A DNA stretch of 64,000 bases from JAEUOS01 sp046160545 (GTDB taxonomy: Bacteria; Pseudomonadota; Gammaproteobacteria; Burkholderiales; JAEUOS01): positions 11,130 through 75,129 of the forward strand of contig JBJXGS010000093.1 of NCBI GenBank assembly GCA_046160545.1, read 5' to 3'. This document shows positions 54,439 to 63,303 of the stretch, in pieces. The translations under genes and the position numbers were made by a program. The stretch's first letter is position 1; every line of letters begins with the position of its first letter. The notes beneath the pieces are model-generated. The model ran no database searches. It was not told the DNA's origin and saw only the letters and a list, made by a program, of their open reading frames with translations.

Positions 54439-54828
54439 CTAGAGCTGCTCCCAGGGCAGGCCGTCGTGGCGCCAGCCGTTGCGGGTGCCGCGATGGAACT
54501 CCTCGTCGAGTTCACCTTCGAAGCCGTACAGGACGTTGGTCACATCTGCGAACCCGGCCCGCTCCAGCTCCGCACCGGCATCCAGGGTGCGCTTGCCCGA
54601 GCGGCAGATCAGCACGACCGGGCGGTCACGGTTGCCGGCTTCGCGCAGCACTTCCTCTGCGAATTCCGGGTTGACGTTCCAGTCAGGCGCCTCGTGCCAC
54701 GCGATATGGATGGCCCCCACCGGGTGACCGACGTAGAAGTATTCGATCTCGCTGCGGCAATCGACGAAAAGCGCGCCTGAGTTGGCGTCGAGAAAGGCGA
54801 AAGCCTCCTTGGGGGTGAGGTGCTTCAT
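54439..54828 (-). CDS. Single-domain rhodanese
   Basis: It has 129 residues from the ATG at 54826-54828, with GGAAATC before. A rhodanese (sulfurtransferase) domain, active Cys75 in the loop CRSGKRT. Its substrate is not known. It is convergent with the Bcr/CflA gene by 3 bases and divergent from the DHA2 transporter. Confidence 0.92.
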   Translation of the reverse strand: MKHLTPKEAFAFLDANSGALFVDCRSEIEYFYVGHPVGAIHIAWHEAPDWNVNPEFAEEVLREAGNRDRPVVLICRSGKRTLDAGAELERAGFADVTNVLYGFEGELDEEFHRGTRNGWRHDGLPWEQL

Positions 54829-54946
54829 GATTTCCGCGCGGTGCCGCACATAAGCGGACGATTATAGGCGCGGGGGCACAGGGCTAAGATGCGTGTTCCC
54901 GGCCTTTCTCCGGGGCCACGCTCCTGCAACGCCCGAACTCCTGCAC

Positions 54947-56335
54947 ATGCGCAGCACAGTCCTCCTGCCGCTCATCATCGCCAGCGCGCTCTTCATGGAG
55001 AACCTGGATTCGACGGTGATCTCGACGTCGCTACCGGTGATCGCCGAGGACCTGGGCGAGAACCCGATCGCCTTGAAGCTGGCGTTGACGGCCTACTTCG
55101 TGAGCCTGGCGGTCTTCATCCCCATCTCGGGCTGGATGGCCGACCGGTACGGGTCGCGCACCGTGTTCCGCCTGGCGATCATGGTCTTCATGTTCGGCTC
55201 ACTCCTGTGCGCGCTGGCCTCGACCCTGGGCGGGTTCGTGCTCGCGCGTTTCGTGCAGGGCATGGGCGGCGCGATGATGGTGCCGGTGGGGCGCCTGGTG
55301 CTGCTCAAGAGCGTGCCCAAGAGCGAACTGGTCAAGGCATTGAGCTATCTCACGATTCCGGCGCTCCTGGGCCCGGTCTTCGGGCCGCCGCTGGGCGGTT
55401 TCATCAGCACTGTATTCCACTGGCGCTGGATCTTCATCGTCAACCTGCCGATCGGCCTGATCGGGCTGTATCTGGTATCGCGCCACATTCCACAGATATT
55501 CGAAGAGCACATCGCGCCACTGGACGTGCGCGGCTTCCTGCTCTCCGGGTTCGGCCTGGCGGCCCTCATTCTCGGCCTGTCAACCACGGGTTCAAACCTG
55601 CTGCCCAGAGAGGCTTCGCTGGCCTGCATGGCCGCCGGGGCGATCACGCTCTGGCTGTACGTGCGTCACGCATTGGTGCACCCCCACCCTGTTCTTGATT
55701 TTTCATTCCTCAGGGTCGCGACCTACCGCACCAGTGTGGTCGGCGGTGCGCTGTTTCGCATTGGCACAGGTGCCATACCGTTCCTGCTGCCAATGCTCCT
55801 GCAACTGGGGTTCGGCTACAGCGCGCTCCAGTCCGGGCTCATCACCTGCACCTCGGCGATCGCGGCGATCTTCATGAAGACCATGGCGGTGGCGATGCTG
55901 CGGCATCTGGGCTTTCGCAAGGTGCTTGCGGTCAACGCGCTGATCGCCTCGGCAAGCCTTGCGGTCTATGCGCTTTTCACCGGCACCACTCCCTACATCG
56001 CGATGATCGCGGCATTGCTCTTCGGCGGCTTTTTCCGCTCACTGCAGTTCACCGCCCTGGGGGCGCTGGCCTATGCCGACATCGATCGTGAGCGCATGAG
56101 CCCGGCATCGGCGCTGGCCAACGTGACCCAGCAGATCGCCCAATCGCTGGGGGTCACCGTCGCGGCCTTCGCGCTGGAGGGTATTGCCGCCTGGAACGGG
56201 CGCGCGACTGTCGCGGCAGAAGACTTCGCTCCGGCGTTCCTCGTGATCAGCCTGATCGCGGCCTCCTCGTTCTTCATGAACATCCGCCTGGCCGCCGACG
56301 CGGGTGACGAAGTCGCGGGCCGGCGCCCTGCATGA
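54947..56335 (+). CDS. DHA2-type MFS efflux protein (EmrB/QacA-like)
   Basis: From the ATG at 54947 it has 462 residues and about 14 helices. ALFMENLDSTVISTSLPVIA is the DHA2 start signature and SGWMADRYGSRTVFRLAIM the MFS loop motif. Fits drug efflux; no EmrA-type partner is next to it. The frame opens at a GTG at 54893, but the ATG better fits the family. Convergent with the SMP-30 gene. Confidence 0.88.
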   Translation: MRSTVLLPLIIASALFMENLDSTVISTSLPVIAEDLGENPIALKLALTAYFVSLAVFIPISGWMADRYGSRTVFRLAIMVFMFGSLLCALASTLGGFVLARFVQGMGGAMMVPVGRLVLLKSVPKSELVKALSYLTIPALLGPVFGPPLGGFISTVFHWRWIFIVNLPIGLIGLYLVSRHIPQIFEEHIAPLDVRGFLLSGFGLAALILGLSTTGSNLLPREASLACMAAGAITLWLYVRHALVHPHPVLDFSFLRVATYRTSVVGGALFRIGTGAIPFLLPMLLQLGFGYSALQSGLITCTSAIAAIFMKTMAVAMLRHLGFRKVLAVNALIASASLAVYALFTGTTPYIAMIAALLFGGFFRSLQFTALGALAYADIDRERMSPASALANVTQQIAQSLGVTVAAFALEGIAAWNGRATVAAEDFAPAFLVISLIAASSFFMNIRLAADAGDEVAGRRPA

Positions 56336-56351
56336 GGCATGCGCGGGTTTG

Positions 56352-57269
56352 TCAGCCGTTGACGTTGAGGTAGGTGGCGTAGAGCGAGGTCGTGCCGCAG
56401 ATGAAGAGCCGGTTGCGATTCAGACCGCCGAACGCCAGGTTGGCAACCATCTCCGGGATGCGGATGCGGCCGATCAGCGTGCCATCGGCGCGATAGCACT
56501 CCACCCCGATGGCGCAGCTGGTCCACAATCGCCCGGCGCGATCGACACGAAAGCCGTCGAAGAGACCGAAGCCGGAAGTCGCAAAAACCTGCGAATCCCT
56601 GAGGGTACGACCATCGTCGGACACCTTGAAACGGCGGATGTGGCGCGGCCGGTTTGGCCCCTCCGAGCCGCCACTGTCGGCTATGTAGAGCAACTTTTCG
56701 TCGGGAGAAAAAGCCAGCCCGTTGGGATGATCGAAGTCTGTCGCCACGCGCGCCAACGTGCCGTCCGGGTCGAGCCGGTAGACGTGGCAGCCGTCCTGCT
56801 CGCGCGAGGCGCGCCCTCCCTCGTAGTCGGCGACGATGCCGTAGTCCGGGTCGGTGAACCAGATCGAACCGTCGGACTTGACCACCACGTCATTGGGCGA
56901 ATTCAGGCGCGCACCACCGTAAGAGTCGGCCAGCACCGTGATCGCGCCGTCGTGCCCGGTGCGCGTGACGCGCCGGCTGCGGTGCTCGCAGGTGACAAGC
57001 CGTCCTTCGCGGTCGACGGTATTGCCGTTGGAGTTGTTCGACGGCGCGCGAAAGACCGACACATGGCCGTCGTTATCGTCGTAACGCAGCATGCGGTCGT
57101 TGGGCAGGTCGGACCAGATGAGGTAGCGCCCGCCGCCAAACCAGGCCGGCCCCTCGGCCCAGCGAGATCCCGTCCAGAGGCGCTCGACGCGCACATGGCC
57201 GATGAAACAGCGCGCGAACTCGGGCTCGATAACCTCGAAACCGGTCCCCTCGATCTGGCCGTAATACAT
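56352..57269 (-). CDS. SMP-30/gluconolactonase/LRE-family hydrolase
   Basis: It has 305 residues with the six-blade propeller pattern. WAEGPAWF gives the metal Glu, NSPNDVVVKSDGSIWFTDPDYG the Asn and Asp, HPNGLAFSPDEKLLYIADS the next Asn and Asp. These are Ca or Zn lactonases, for instance for sugar lactones. A strong AGGAGG lies before the ATG. Likely a sugar acid step; no sugar genes lie beside it. Confidence 0.9.
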   Translation of the reverse strand: MYYGQIEGTGFEVIEPEFARCFIGHVRVERLWTGSRWAEGPAWFGGGRYLIWSDLPNDRMLRYDDNDGHVSVFRAPSNNSNGNTVDREGRLVTCEHRSRRVTRTGHDGAITVLADSYGGARLNSPNDVVVKSDGSIWFTDPDYGIVADYEGGRASREQDGCHVYRLDPDGTLARVATDFDHPNGLAFSPDEKLLYIADSGGSEGPNRPRHIRRFKVSDDGRTLRDSQVFATSGFGLFDGFRVDRAGRLWTSCAIGVECYRADGTLIGRIRIPEMVANLAFGGLNRNRLFICGTTSLYATYLNVNG

Positions 57270-57413
57270 GACCCCTCCTGCGGTGCGATTGCCGCGACGA
57301 GTCTACCGCAAGCATTTTGCCGGCCGCGCGCAGTGCGGCCCCTATCCGAGCCGCGTGCACCCGGAATTGCTGCAAACTTAGGCCTTCGCCCCCAACCTTG
57401 AGTCCCACCCGCC

Positions 57414-58565
57414 ATGATTCCCCGCACCCTGTTCTCGCCCGAACACGAAACCTTCCGCGACTCGGTCCGCCGCTTCATGGAGGAAGAAGCCATGCCGCAC
57501 GAGGAACGCTGGATGGAGCAGGGTTTCGCCGACCGGGAGGTCTGGAAGAAGGCCGGCGACAACGGCTTTCTGTGCGTCAGCATGCCCGAGGAGTACGGCG
57601 GCGCCGCAGCCGACAAGCTCTACAGCGTGGTGCTCATGGAGGAGCAGTCCTATTCCAACTGCTCCTCACTGGGCTTCGGCCTGCATTCGGAGATCGTCGC
57701 CCCCTATCTGAACCGCTACGGGTCGGACGCGCTCAAGAAGAAGTACCTGCCGCCCATGGCCCGCGGCGAGATGATCGGTGCTATCGCCATGAGCGAACCC
57801 GGTGCCGGCTCGGACCTGCAGTCGATCAAGACCACCGCGATCCGCCGCGGCGACGTCTATGTCCTGAACGGTCAGAAGACCTTCATCACCAACGGCTGGA
57901 ATTCGGATCTGGTCATCGTGGTGGCCAAGACCGACCCGACCAAGGGCGCCAAGGGCACCAGCCTCCTGGTGGTCGACACCAGCATGAAGGGCTTTGCCAA
58001 GGGCAAGCGCTTGAAAAAGATGGGCCTCAAGGGCCAGGACACTTCCGAACTCTTTTTCGACAACGTCGAAGTGCCGGCAGCCAACCTTTTGGGCGAGGAG
58101 AACAACGGCTTCATCTACCTCATGCAGGAACTGCCCTGGGAGCGCATGCAGATCGCCATCGGCGCGATGGCCAAGTCCGAGGCCGCGATAAAGTGGACCA
58201 TCGATTACGTCAACAATCGCAAGGCCTTCGGCACCCCGGTGTCCTCGTTCCAGAACACCCGCTTCAAGCTGGCTGAGCTTGTCACCCAGTGCCAGATCGG
58301 CCGCGTCTTTGTCGACCGCTGCATGGAGTTGCTGCTGGCCGACAAGCTCGACGCCGCCACCGCCGCCATGGCCAAGATGTGGTCCTCCGACATCGAGAAC
58401 AAAATCATCGACGAATGCCTGCAGCTGCACGGCGGCTATGGCTTCATGATGGAGTACCCGATCGCCAAGGCCTACACCGACGCCCGCGTGCAGCGCATCT
58501 ACGGCGGCACCAACGAGATCATGAAGGAAGTGATTGCGCGCTCGTTGGGATTGAACAAGGCATGA
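57414..58565 (+). CDS. Acyl-CoA dehydrogenase (long-chain/isovaleryl type)
   Basis: It has 383 residues, an FAD flavoenzyme. AMSEPGAGSDLQSIKTTA and FITNGWNSD contact FAD/substrate; LHGGYGFMMEYPIAKAYTDA and IYGGTNEIM are in the C-domain. The site of the usual catalytic Glu in MCAD (YEGT) is Gly365 here, while Glu243 in LPWERMQIAIGA is where long-chain and isovaleryl enzymes have the base. So it is likely an LCAD/IVD-type member; the substrate is not clear. The ETF genes are not here. Confidence 0.92.
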   Translation: MIPRTLFSPEHETFRDSVRRFMEEEAMPHEERWMEQGFADREVWKKAGDNGFLCVSMPEEYGGAAADKLYSVVLMEEQSYSNCSSLGFGLHSEIVAPYLNRYGSDALKKKYLPPMARGEMIGAIAMSEPGAGSDLQSIKTTAIRRGDVYVLNGQKTFITNGWNSDLVIVVAKTDPTKGAKGTSLLVVDTSMKGFAKGKRLKKMGLKGQDTSELFFDNVEVPAANLLGEENNGFIYLMQELPWERMQIAIGAMAKSEAAIKWTIDYVNNRKAFGTPVSSFQNTRFKLAELVTQCQIGRVFVDRCMELLLADKLDAATAAMAKMWSSDIENKIIDECLQLHGGYGFMMEYPIAKAYTDARVQRIYGGTNEIMKEVIARSLGLNKA

Positions 58566-58584
58566 TGCTTTCCGGCGACAGCTG

Positions 58585-59109
58585 ATGAGCGCCGGCAAGC
58601 GAATCTTGATCATCGCCGGCCCGAACGGCGCAGGCAAGTCGACTTTCGCGAATGAGTACCTGGTGCAGGACGCGCATTGTCCGGTATTCGTCAATGCCGA
58701 CCTCATCGCTGCCGGCCTGTCGCCATTTCAGCCAGAACGCGCGGCAATGCGCGCAGGCAGAATCATGCTCAAAGAGATTCGTCACAACGTCGAATGCGGT
58801 ACGACCTTCGGGTTCGAAACAACTCTTTCCGGTCGAGGGTATGCTCGCATGATTCCCGGTTGGCAAGCCGCCGGCTATCATGTAAAGCTGATCTTTCTGT
58901 CACTCAGGAGTCCAGCACTCGCTGTTGCCAGAGTCGCGATGCGAGTCAGGCAGGGTGGGCATGGCATACCCGAGGCAGTGATTCGACGGCGGTTTGAGTC
59001 GGGACTCGCGAACTTCCATGGCATTTATTCGAACCTCGTCGACACCTGGGTCTTGTACGATAATTCGGGTCCTGGATTCAAGATGATTGCATGGAGCGAT
59101 CCGCAATGA
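58585..59109 (+). CDS. Zeta-toxin-family P-loop kinase
   Basis: It has 174 residues. P-loop GPNGAGKST (12-20, Lys18), VNADLIAAGLSP, FGFETTLSGRGYARM and RRRFESGLANF are the features of zeta toxins, which phosphorylate UDP-N-acetylglucosamine and so block cell wall growth. Gene order here is toxin first, with a small gene overlapping by ATGA. The second half of the gene is less GC-rich than its neighbours, a hint of transfer. It lies 19 bases after the acyl-CoA dehydrogenase. Confidence 0.88.
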   Translation: MSAGKRILIIAGPNGAGKSTFANEYLVQDAHCPVFVNADLIAAGLSPFQPERAAMRAGRIMLKEIRHNVECGTTFGFETTLSGRGYARMIPGWQAAGYHVKLIFLSLRSPALAVARVAMRVRQGGHGIPEAVIRRRFESGLANFHGIYSNLVDTWVLYDNSGPGFKMIAWSDPQ

Positions 59110-59312
59110 ACCATCCGAGCATTGGCCTGCCCTCCGACGCGGATATGCGCGCCAGTGCGGATGCGCTTCGGCGCGCAGCTCTGCGCGCGCAAGCCGTCGC
59201 GCGCAGCACCGGTACCGGGTTGGTCGTCGAAGAGAACGACAAACCCGTCGTTGTTGCGCCGGACGATTTCACTCTGTCGGGCTCGCCCCATCCGGCACCG
59301 CTGGATCGCTGA
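59106..59312 (+). CDS. Small protein coupled to the zeta toxin, candidate antitoxin
   Basis: It has 68 residues, start ATG at 59106 overlapping the toxin stop (ATGA) with GGAG upstream. It contains a helix DADMRASADALRRAALRAQA, then GTGLVVEENDKPVVVAPDDF. It looks like the small proteins seen next to chromosomal zeta genes in other bacteria, but not like the three-helix epsilon antitoxin. Neutralisation of the toxin is inferred from coupling and size only. Confidence 0.72.
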   Translation: MNHPSIGLPSDADMRASADALRRAALRAQAVARSTGTGLVVEENDKPVVVAPDDFTLSGSPHPAPLDR

Positions 59313-59344
59313 ATCCAAATCGGCTCGCGTCATATAGCAGCCGC

Positions 59345-60163
59345 ATGATGGTGATTCCGGACTACGAAGTCTTCGCCCTGCGCTACGCGACGCTCGCGCG
59401 CCGCCGCCAGGAGGCCTTCATGGCCTACGACCCGCACGACGCGCCGATGCCGCTCGACTACTACGTCTGGGTGGTGCGGAATGCCGAGCGCAGCGTGCTC
59501 GTCGACACCGGCTTCTCGGCCGAGGCCTCGCAGCGCCGCAAGCGCGACTACCTGTGCTCGCCGCTAGACGCGGTGGCGCGCCTGGGAATTGCCGCGACGG
59601 ATATCAAGGACGTCATCATCACCCACCTGCACTACGACCATGCCGGCAACGTGCACATGCTGCCCAGCGCCCGCCTGCATCTGCAGGAAAAGGAACTCAA
59701 CTACGCCACCGGGCGCTACATGCAGTACGACCAGATGCGCCACGCCTACGATGTCGACGACGTGGTCAACATCGTGCGCGGCGTGTACGACAAGCGCGTC
59801 GAGTTCTACGACGGCGACGCGCCCTTCGCGCCCGGCATCGAGCTCATCTACATCGGCGGGCACACCGCCGGCCTGCAGGCGGTGCGCGTACACACCAAGC
59901 GCGGCTGGGTGGTGCTGGCCTCGGACGCGACACACTTCTACGCCAACCTGCACAAGGAGTCGCCGTTTCCGATCATCTTCCATGTCGGCCACATGCTCGA
60001 CGGCTACCGCAAGCTGATGCGCCTGGCGCCGAGCCCGGATCACCTGATTCCCGGCCACGACCCGCTGGTGCGCACGCGCTTTCCGGCATGGCGCGATGGC
60101 GACAACGAAATCGTCATGCTGCACGAGGCGCCGCATGCGCCGCTCGACAGCGCTGCCTTGTAG
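59345..60163 (+). CDS. Metallo-beta-lactamase-fold hydrolase (N-acyl homoserine lactonase-like)
   Basis: It has 272 residues. The zinc motif THLHYDHAG has His94, His96, Asp98 and His99; further ligands in IGGHTAGL, ASDATHFY and LIPGHDP. This pattern resembles AiiA/AttM-type lactonases which open acyl homoserine lactones and so quench quorum sensing. Other lactones are possible. The two ATGs at 59345 and 59348 are alternatives. It is 32 bases after the small antitoxin gene. Confidence 0.85.
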   Translation: MMVIPDYEVFALRYATLARRRQEAFMAYDPHDAPMPLDYYVWVVRNAERSVLVDTGFSAEASQRRKRDYLCSPLDAVARLGIAATDIKDVIITHLHYDHAGNVHMLPSARLHLQEKELNYATGRYMQYDQMRHAYDVDDVVNIVRGVYDKRVEFYDGDAPFAPGIELIYIGGHTAGLQAVRVHTKRGWVVLASDATHFYANLHKESPFPIIFHVGHMLDGYRKLMRLAPSPDHLIPGHDPLVRTRFPAWRDGDNEIVMLHEAPHAPLDSAAL

Positions 60164-60192
60164 CGGGCAACGGCGCGCGCAGGCGACCGGGT

Positions 60193-60205
60193 CGGGTCAG
60201 ACCCG
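60193..60205. repeat. Short GGGTC palindrome at the end of the AstE-like gene
   Basis: CGGGTCAGACCCG, 6-base arms around A. It shares the GGGTCnGACCC core with the longer palindrome at 37938-37958 and contains the stop codon of the minus-strand gene. Confidence 0.5.
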
Positions 60206-61219
60206 CACTTCCGCCCACTCGTAGGCCACATAGGCAACCCGGTCGCCGCTATGCACCACCGGATCGACGCGGATCGCGATGATGATCAGGTCCTGCGGCG
60301 CGGTCGGCCGTTCGACGACATGGCCGTGAATGCTGAGGATCTCGCCCAGCGCTTGCCCGGCCGGTACCACCTCGCCCGGCTTTTGCCGCGGCCGGAACAG
60401 GCCGCCGCGGGCGATCGGGAAGTGGCCGCGGCGCGTGACGTGGCGCAGCGTATGCGGGCCGGCGAGCGGCGCGCCGGCGGCGATGCCGAGGCGGCGCACC
60501 ACGTCGGTGAAGCCGGCCACGCCAAGCAAGACTTCGTTGGGGTCGGCACGCTGGCCGGTGCCGAGCTCGATCATGAAGGTCGGGATGCCAGCCATGTTGA
60601 GCTGGTAATCCAGCGCACCGGAATGGTTGCCGAGGATCTCGCCTGATCCCGGCAGCACGCTCATCTTGCACACCACGCTCGGCTGGAACGCCACCATGTA
60701 GGGAAACAACTGCGGCCCGGTGACCGGCGACTGCGGCGGCTCCTTGTACACCGCGTACGTCTTGCTGGCGGTCTGGGTGCCCTGCGTATGCATGCTGATG
60801 ACCAGGTCCGGCCGGACGGCGCGGATCTCGCGCAGCAGGTGGTGCGCCAAAAGCTCGGTGCTGTAGCCGTTCTCGCGCCCCGGAAAGCTCATGTCGAGGT
60901 CGTTGTCGTCCTGCGGCGCGTTCTTGCGGCGCGCATCGAAGCCCAGCGGATTGGCGGTGCTGGTGATGACGATGTTGCCAGCCAGCTGGCCGGCATCCAG
61001 GCCATTGACGAATTCCAGCGCCGCGACGATACCGGTGACCTCGTTGCCGTGCACCTGGCCGTTGATCCACAGCGTCTTGCCGGGTCGCGCCCCGCGCAGT
61101 GCGACGTAGGGCAACCCGATCAGGGCGCCGCTGGCCATGTTGCCGACCGGTACAAAGCCTTCGATGCGGGAACCGGGTGCCGCGGCGGCGAGGGTCGCCT
61201 GGATGGTTGATGTGCTCAT
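60197..61219 (-). CDS. Succinylglutamate desuccinylase/aspartoacylase-family hydrolase
   Basis: It has 340 residues, a zinc M14-like fold: GQVHGNEVTG gives His57 and Glu60, with DMSFPGRENG, ISMHTQGTQ and FMIELGTGQRAD. It hydrolyses amides of short acids with amines or amino acids; the substrate is not clear. Convergent with the lactonase gene and upstream of a Bug receptor on the same strand, it may belong to a scavenging pathway. Confidence 0.85.
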   Translation of the reverse strand: MSTSTIQATLAAAAPGSRIEGFVPVGNMASGALIGLPYVALRGARPGKTLWINGQVHGNEVTGIVAALEFVNGLDAGQLAGNIVITSTANPLGFDARRKNAPQDDNDLDMSFPGRENGYSTELLAHHLLREIRAVRPDLVISMHTQGTQTASKTYAVYKEPPQSPVTGPQLFPYMVAFQPSVVCKMSVLPGSGEILGNHSGALDYQLNMAGIPTFMIELGTGQRADPNEVLLGVAGFTDVVRRLGIAAGAPLAGPHTLRHVTRRGHFPIARGGLFRPRQKPGEVVPAGQALGEILSIHGHVVERPTAPQDLIIIAIRVDPVVHSGDRVAYVAYEWAEVRV

Positions 61220-61283
61220 CGGGTCAATACCTCGGTCGAAATGAATGGTTCGCGACGCGATCCGCGCGGACGCGCCCGGATCG

Positions 61284-62273
61284 TTACTGCGGTTTCAGGC
61301 CGGACAGTTGCACCAGCTCGCGGAACAGCGGTATCTGCTCGCGGATCTGCGTTGCGAATTCCTCGGGCGAGTTGGTGACCGGCACACCGCCGAGCTGCAT
61401 CATGCGCTCGCGTATGTCCGGCAGGACCAGCGCACGGCGCAGCGCGCCATTGACCCGCTGGAGGACCTCGGGCGGCAGTCCGGCAGGCCCGAGCAGCGCC
61501 TGAAACGAGTCGTAGCGAAACTTCGGCACAATCGTTTCGGCGAAGGTCGGCACATCAGGCAGAAACGTCGAGCGGGTCGCCCCCGACTGCGCAACCGCCA
61601 CCAGCGTCCCCTTGCGAACATGCTGGATACTGGAGGAGATCTGGTCCATGGCCATGGGAATGTGCCCGGCGAGCAGGTCTTGCACAGCTAGGATGCCGCC
61701 TTTGTACGGGGCATGCTCGATCTTCAGGCCGAACTCGCGATTCAAGTACACGGCCATCAGATGGTTGGAGGTGCCGGCGCCGGAAGTTCCCCAGGCGGCC
61801 CCGGGATTCGCTCGGATCCAACGGATCAGTTCGTCGATCGTCTTGACATTGAGCTTGGGGTTCACCAACAGGAGATTCGGCGCGTAGGCCACCAGCGAAA
61901 TCGGCGAGAAACTCTTCACCGCGTCGTAGTTCGCCTCCTTGAAAAGCATCGGATTGAGAATCACGCTGCTCTGCGAACCCATGCACAGGGTGTAGCCATC
62001 CGGCGCTGCAGCGACACAGGCCTGGGTGCCGATAGCGCCGCCGGCGCCAGCACGGTTTTCCACGATCACCGGCTGGCCCAGGTCCGTACCCATTGGCGTG
62101 GCGATCAAACGCGCCATCACGTCGGCGACACCGCCGGCCGCATAGGCGACGATGATGCGCACCGGCTTGCCTGGGTATGCCGACTGCGCCTGCGCAGGCA
62201 CCGGCAGCAATGCCGCGGTCAATGCGGCGAGCGAGACCCACCTGAAAACGCCTTGCTTGAACGAACAGGCCAT
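61284..62273 (-). CDS. Second Bug-type tripartite tricarboxylate receptor
   Basis: From the ATG at 62271-62273, with GGAG upstream, it has 329 residues. Signal peptide (VSLAALTAALLPVPAQAQ), then YPGKPVRIIVAYAAGGVADV and PVIVENRAGAGGAIGTQ. Not close to the one at 39960. No membrane partners nearby. It may bind the substrate of the neighbouring hydrolase, by position only. The upstream gap to the hydratase (62274-62490) shows no clear promoter. Confidence 0.92.
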   Translation of the reverse strand: MACSFKQGVFRWVSLAALTAALLPVPAQAQSAYPGKPVRIIVAYAAGGVADVMARLIATPMGTDLGQPVIVENRAGAGGAIGTQACVAAAPDGYTLCMGSQSSVILNPMLFKEANYDAVKSFSPISLVAYAPNLLLVNPKLNVKTIDELIRWIRANPGAAWGTSGAGTSNHLMAVYLNREFGLKIEHAPYKGGILAVQDLLAGHIPMAMDQISSSIQHVRKGTLVAVAQSGATRSTFLPDVPTFAETIVPKFRYDSFQALLGPAGLPPEVLQRVNGALRRALVLPDIRERMMQLGGVPVTNSPEEFATQIREQIPLFRELVQLSGLKPQ

Positions 62274-62490
62274 GAGTGTCTCCGGATCAGGATGCGATGA
62301 TGGTGGTACCCGAACGCAGCCAATATACATCGCACCGAAGCCTCGCTGGCCGGCAGCGGCCCCGCGCCGCAAATCCGCATAGCGCGATCGAACGATAATC
62401 CGCAGTTGCGGATTCCACGGCCCGCTGCGCCCGCCGCATCGTCAGGCGCCGATCTGGTCCCGCCACCTCTCACATAGTCCAAGGATCCCC

Positions 62491-63285
62491 ATGTCCGCAC
62501 CGCCAGTCCTGGTCCGCACCGACCCTCGCGGCGTAGTGCGCGTCACCCTCAACCGGCCCACGGTCAACAATGCCTACGACGGCGCGATGATCGATGCGCT
62601 CATCGCCGGCATGGCAACGCTGCGCAATAGCAAAGAGGCGCGGGTCGTGGTGCTTGCCGGCAACGGCCGACACTTCCAGGCCGGCGCAGATCTGTCCTGG
62701 CTTGACGGTGTACGCACTCAGGGCGCGCCGGCCAATCTGGACGCGTCCGAGCGCACCGCGCGTGCCGTGTGGGAGTTGAACACCCTGCCGCTGCCCACCG
62801 TGGCGCTGATCCAGGGCGGCTGCTTTGGCGGCGGCACCGGCATCGCCGCCGCCTGCGACATCGTGATCGCCGCGGAAAACGCCATGTTCGCGATCACCGA
62901 GACCCGCTGGGGCATGGCCGCGACCATCATCTTCCCGCAACTGGCCGATGCCATCGGCGTGCGCGCGCTGCGTCGCTATGCGCAAACTGGCGAGCGCTTC
63001 GGGGCCAAGGAAGCGTTGCGTCTCGGCCTGGTTCACGAAGTCGTGCCGGCAGCCGATCTGGAGGCCGCCGGCGCGCGCGTGGTCGAGGCACTGCTCAAGA
63101 ACGCGCCGCGCGCCAACGCGATCACCAAGGCCGGCGTATTGCGCCAGGCCTGGTCCGAGGTGCATCGCAGCCACTTCGCGGCCGTCGTCGCCGAGCATGC
63201 GGCCGGCCGGCAGTCCGCCGAAGCCGCCGAAGGTCTCGCGTCGTTCCACGAAAAGCGCGATGCTGCCTGGTACAAGCCCGCGTAA
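62491..63285 (+). CDS. Enoyl-CoA hydratase/isomerase family protein
   Basis: It has 264 residues. The oxyanion-hole motif is GRHFQAGADLSWLDG; GGCFGGGTGIAAACDIVIA has Gly where the first catalytic Glu of rat hydratase is, but Glu137 (ITETRWGM) keeps the second. This suggests a branched- or substituted-chain enoyl-CoA hydratase like LiuC/methylglutaconyl-CoA hydratase, or an isomerase. AAGGAT before the ATG. The dioxygenase gene follows after 18 bases. Confidence 0.85.
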   Translation: MSAPPVLVRTDPRGVVRVTLNRPTVNNAYDGAMIDALIAGMATLRNSKEARVVVLAGNGRHFQAGADLSWLDGVRTQGAPANLDASERTARAVWELNTLPLPTVALIQGGCFGGGTGIAAACDIVIAAENAMFAITETRWGMAATIIFPQLADAIGVRALRRYAQTGERFGAKEALRLGLVHEVVPAADLEAAGARVVEALLKNAPRANAITKAGVLRQAWSEVHRSHFAAVVAEHAAGRQSAEAAEGLASFHEKRDAAWYKPA

Positions 63286-63303
63286 GAGGAAAGGGAGAAC
63301 ACG

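Noticed and set aside
56304..57401. Plus-strand frame of 365 codons over the SMP-30 gene
   Set aside because: Antisense shadow; SMP-30 motifs and strong ribosome site are on the minus strand.
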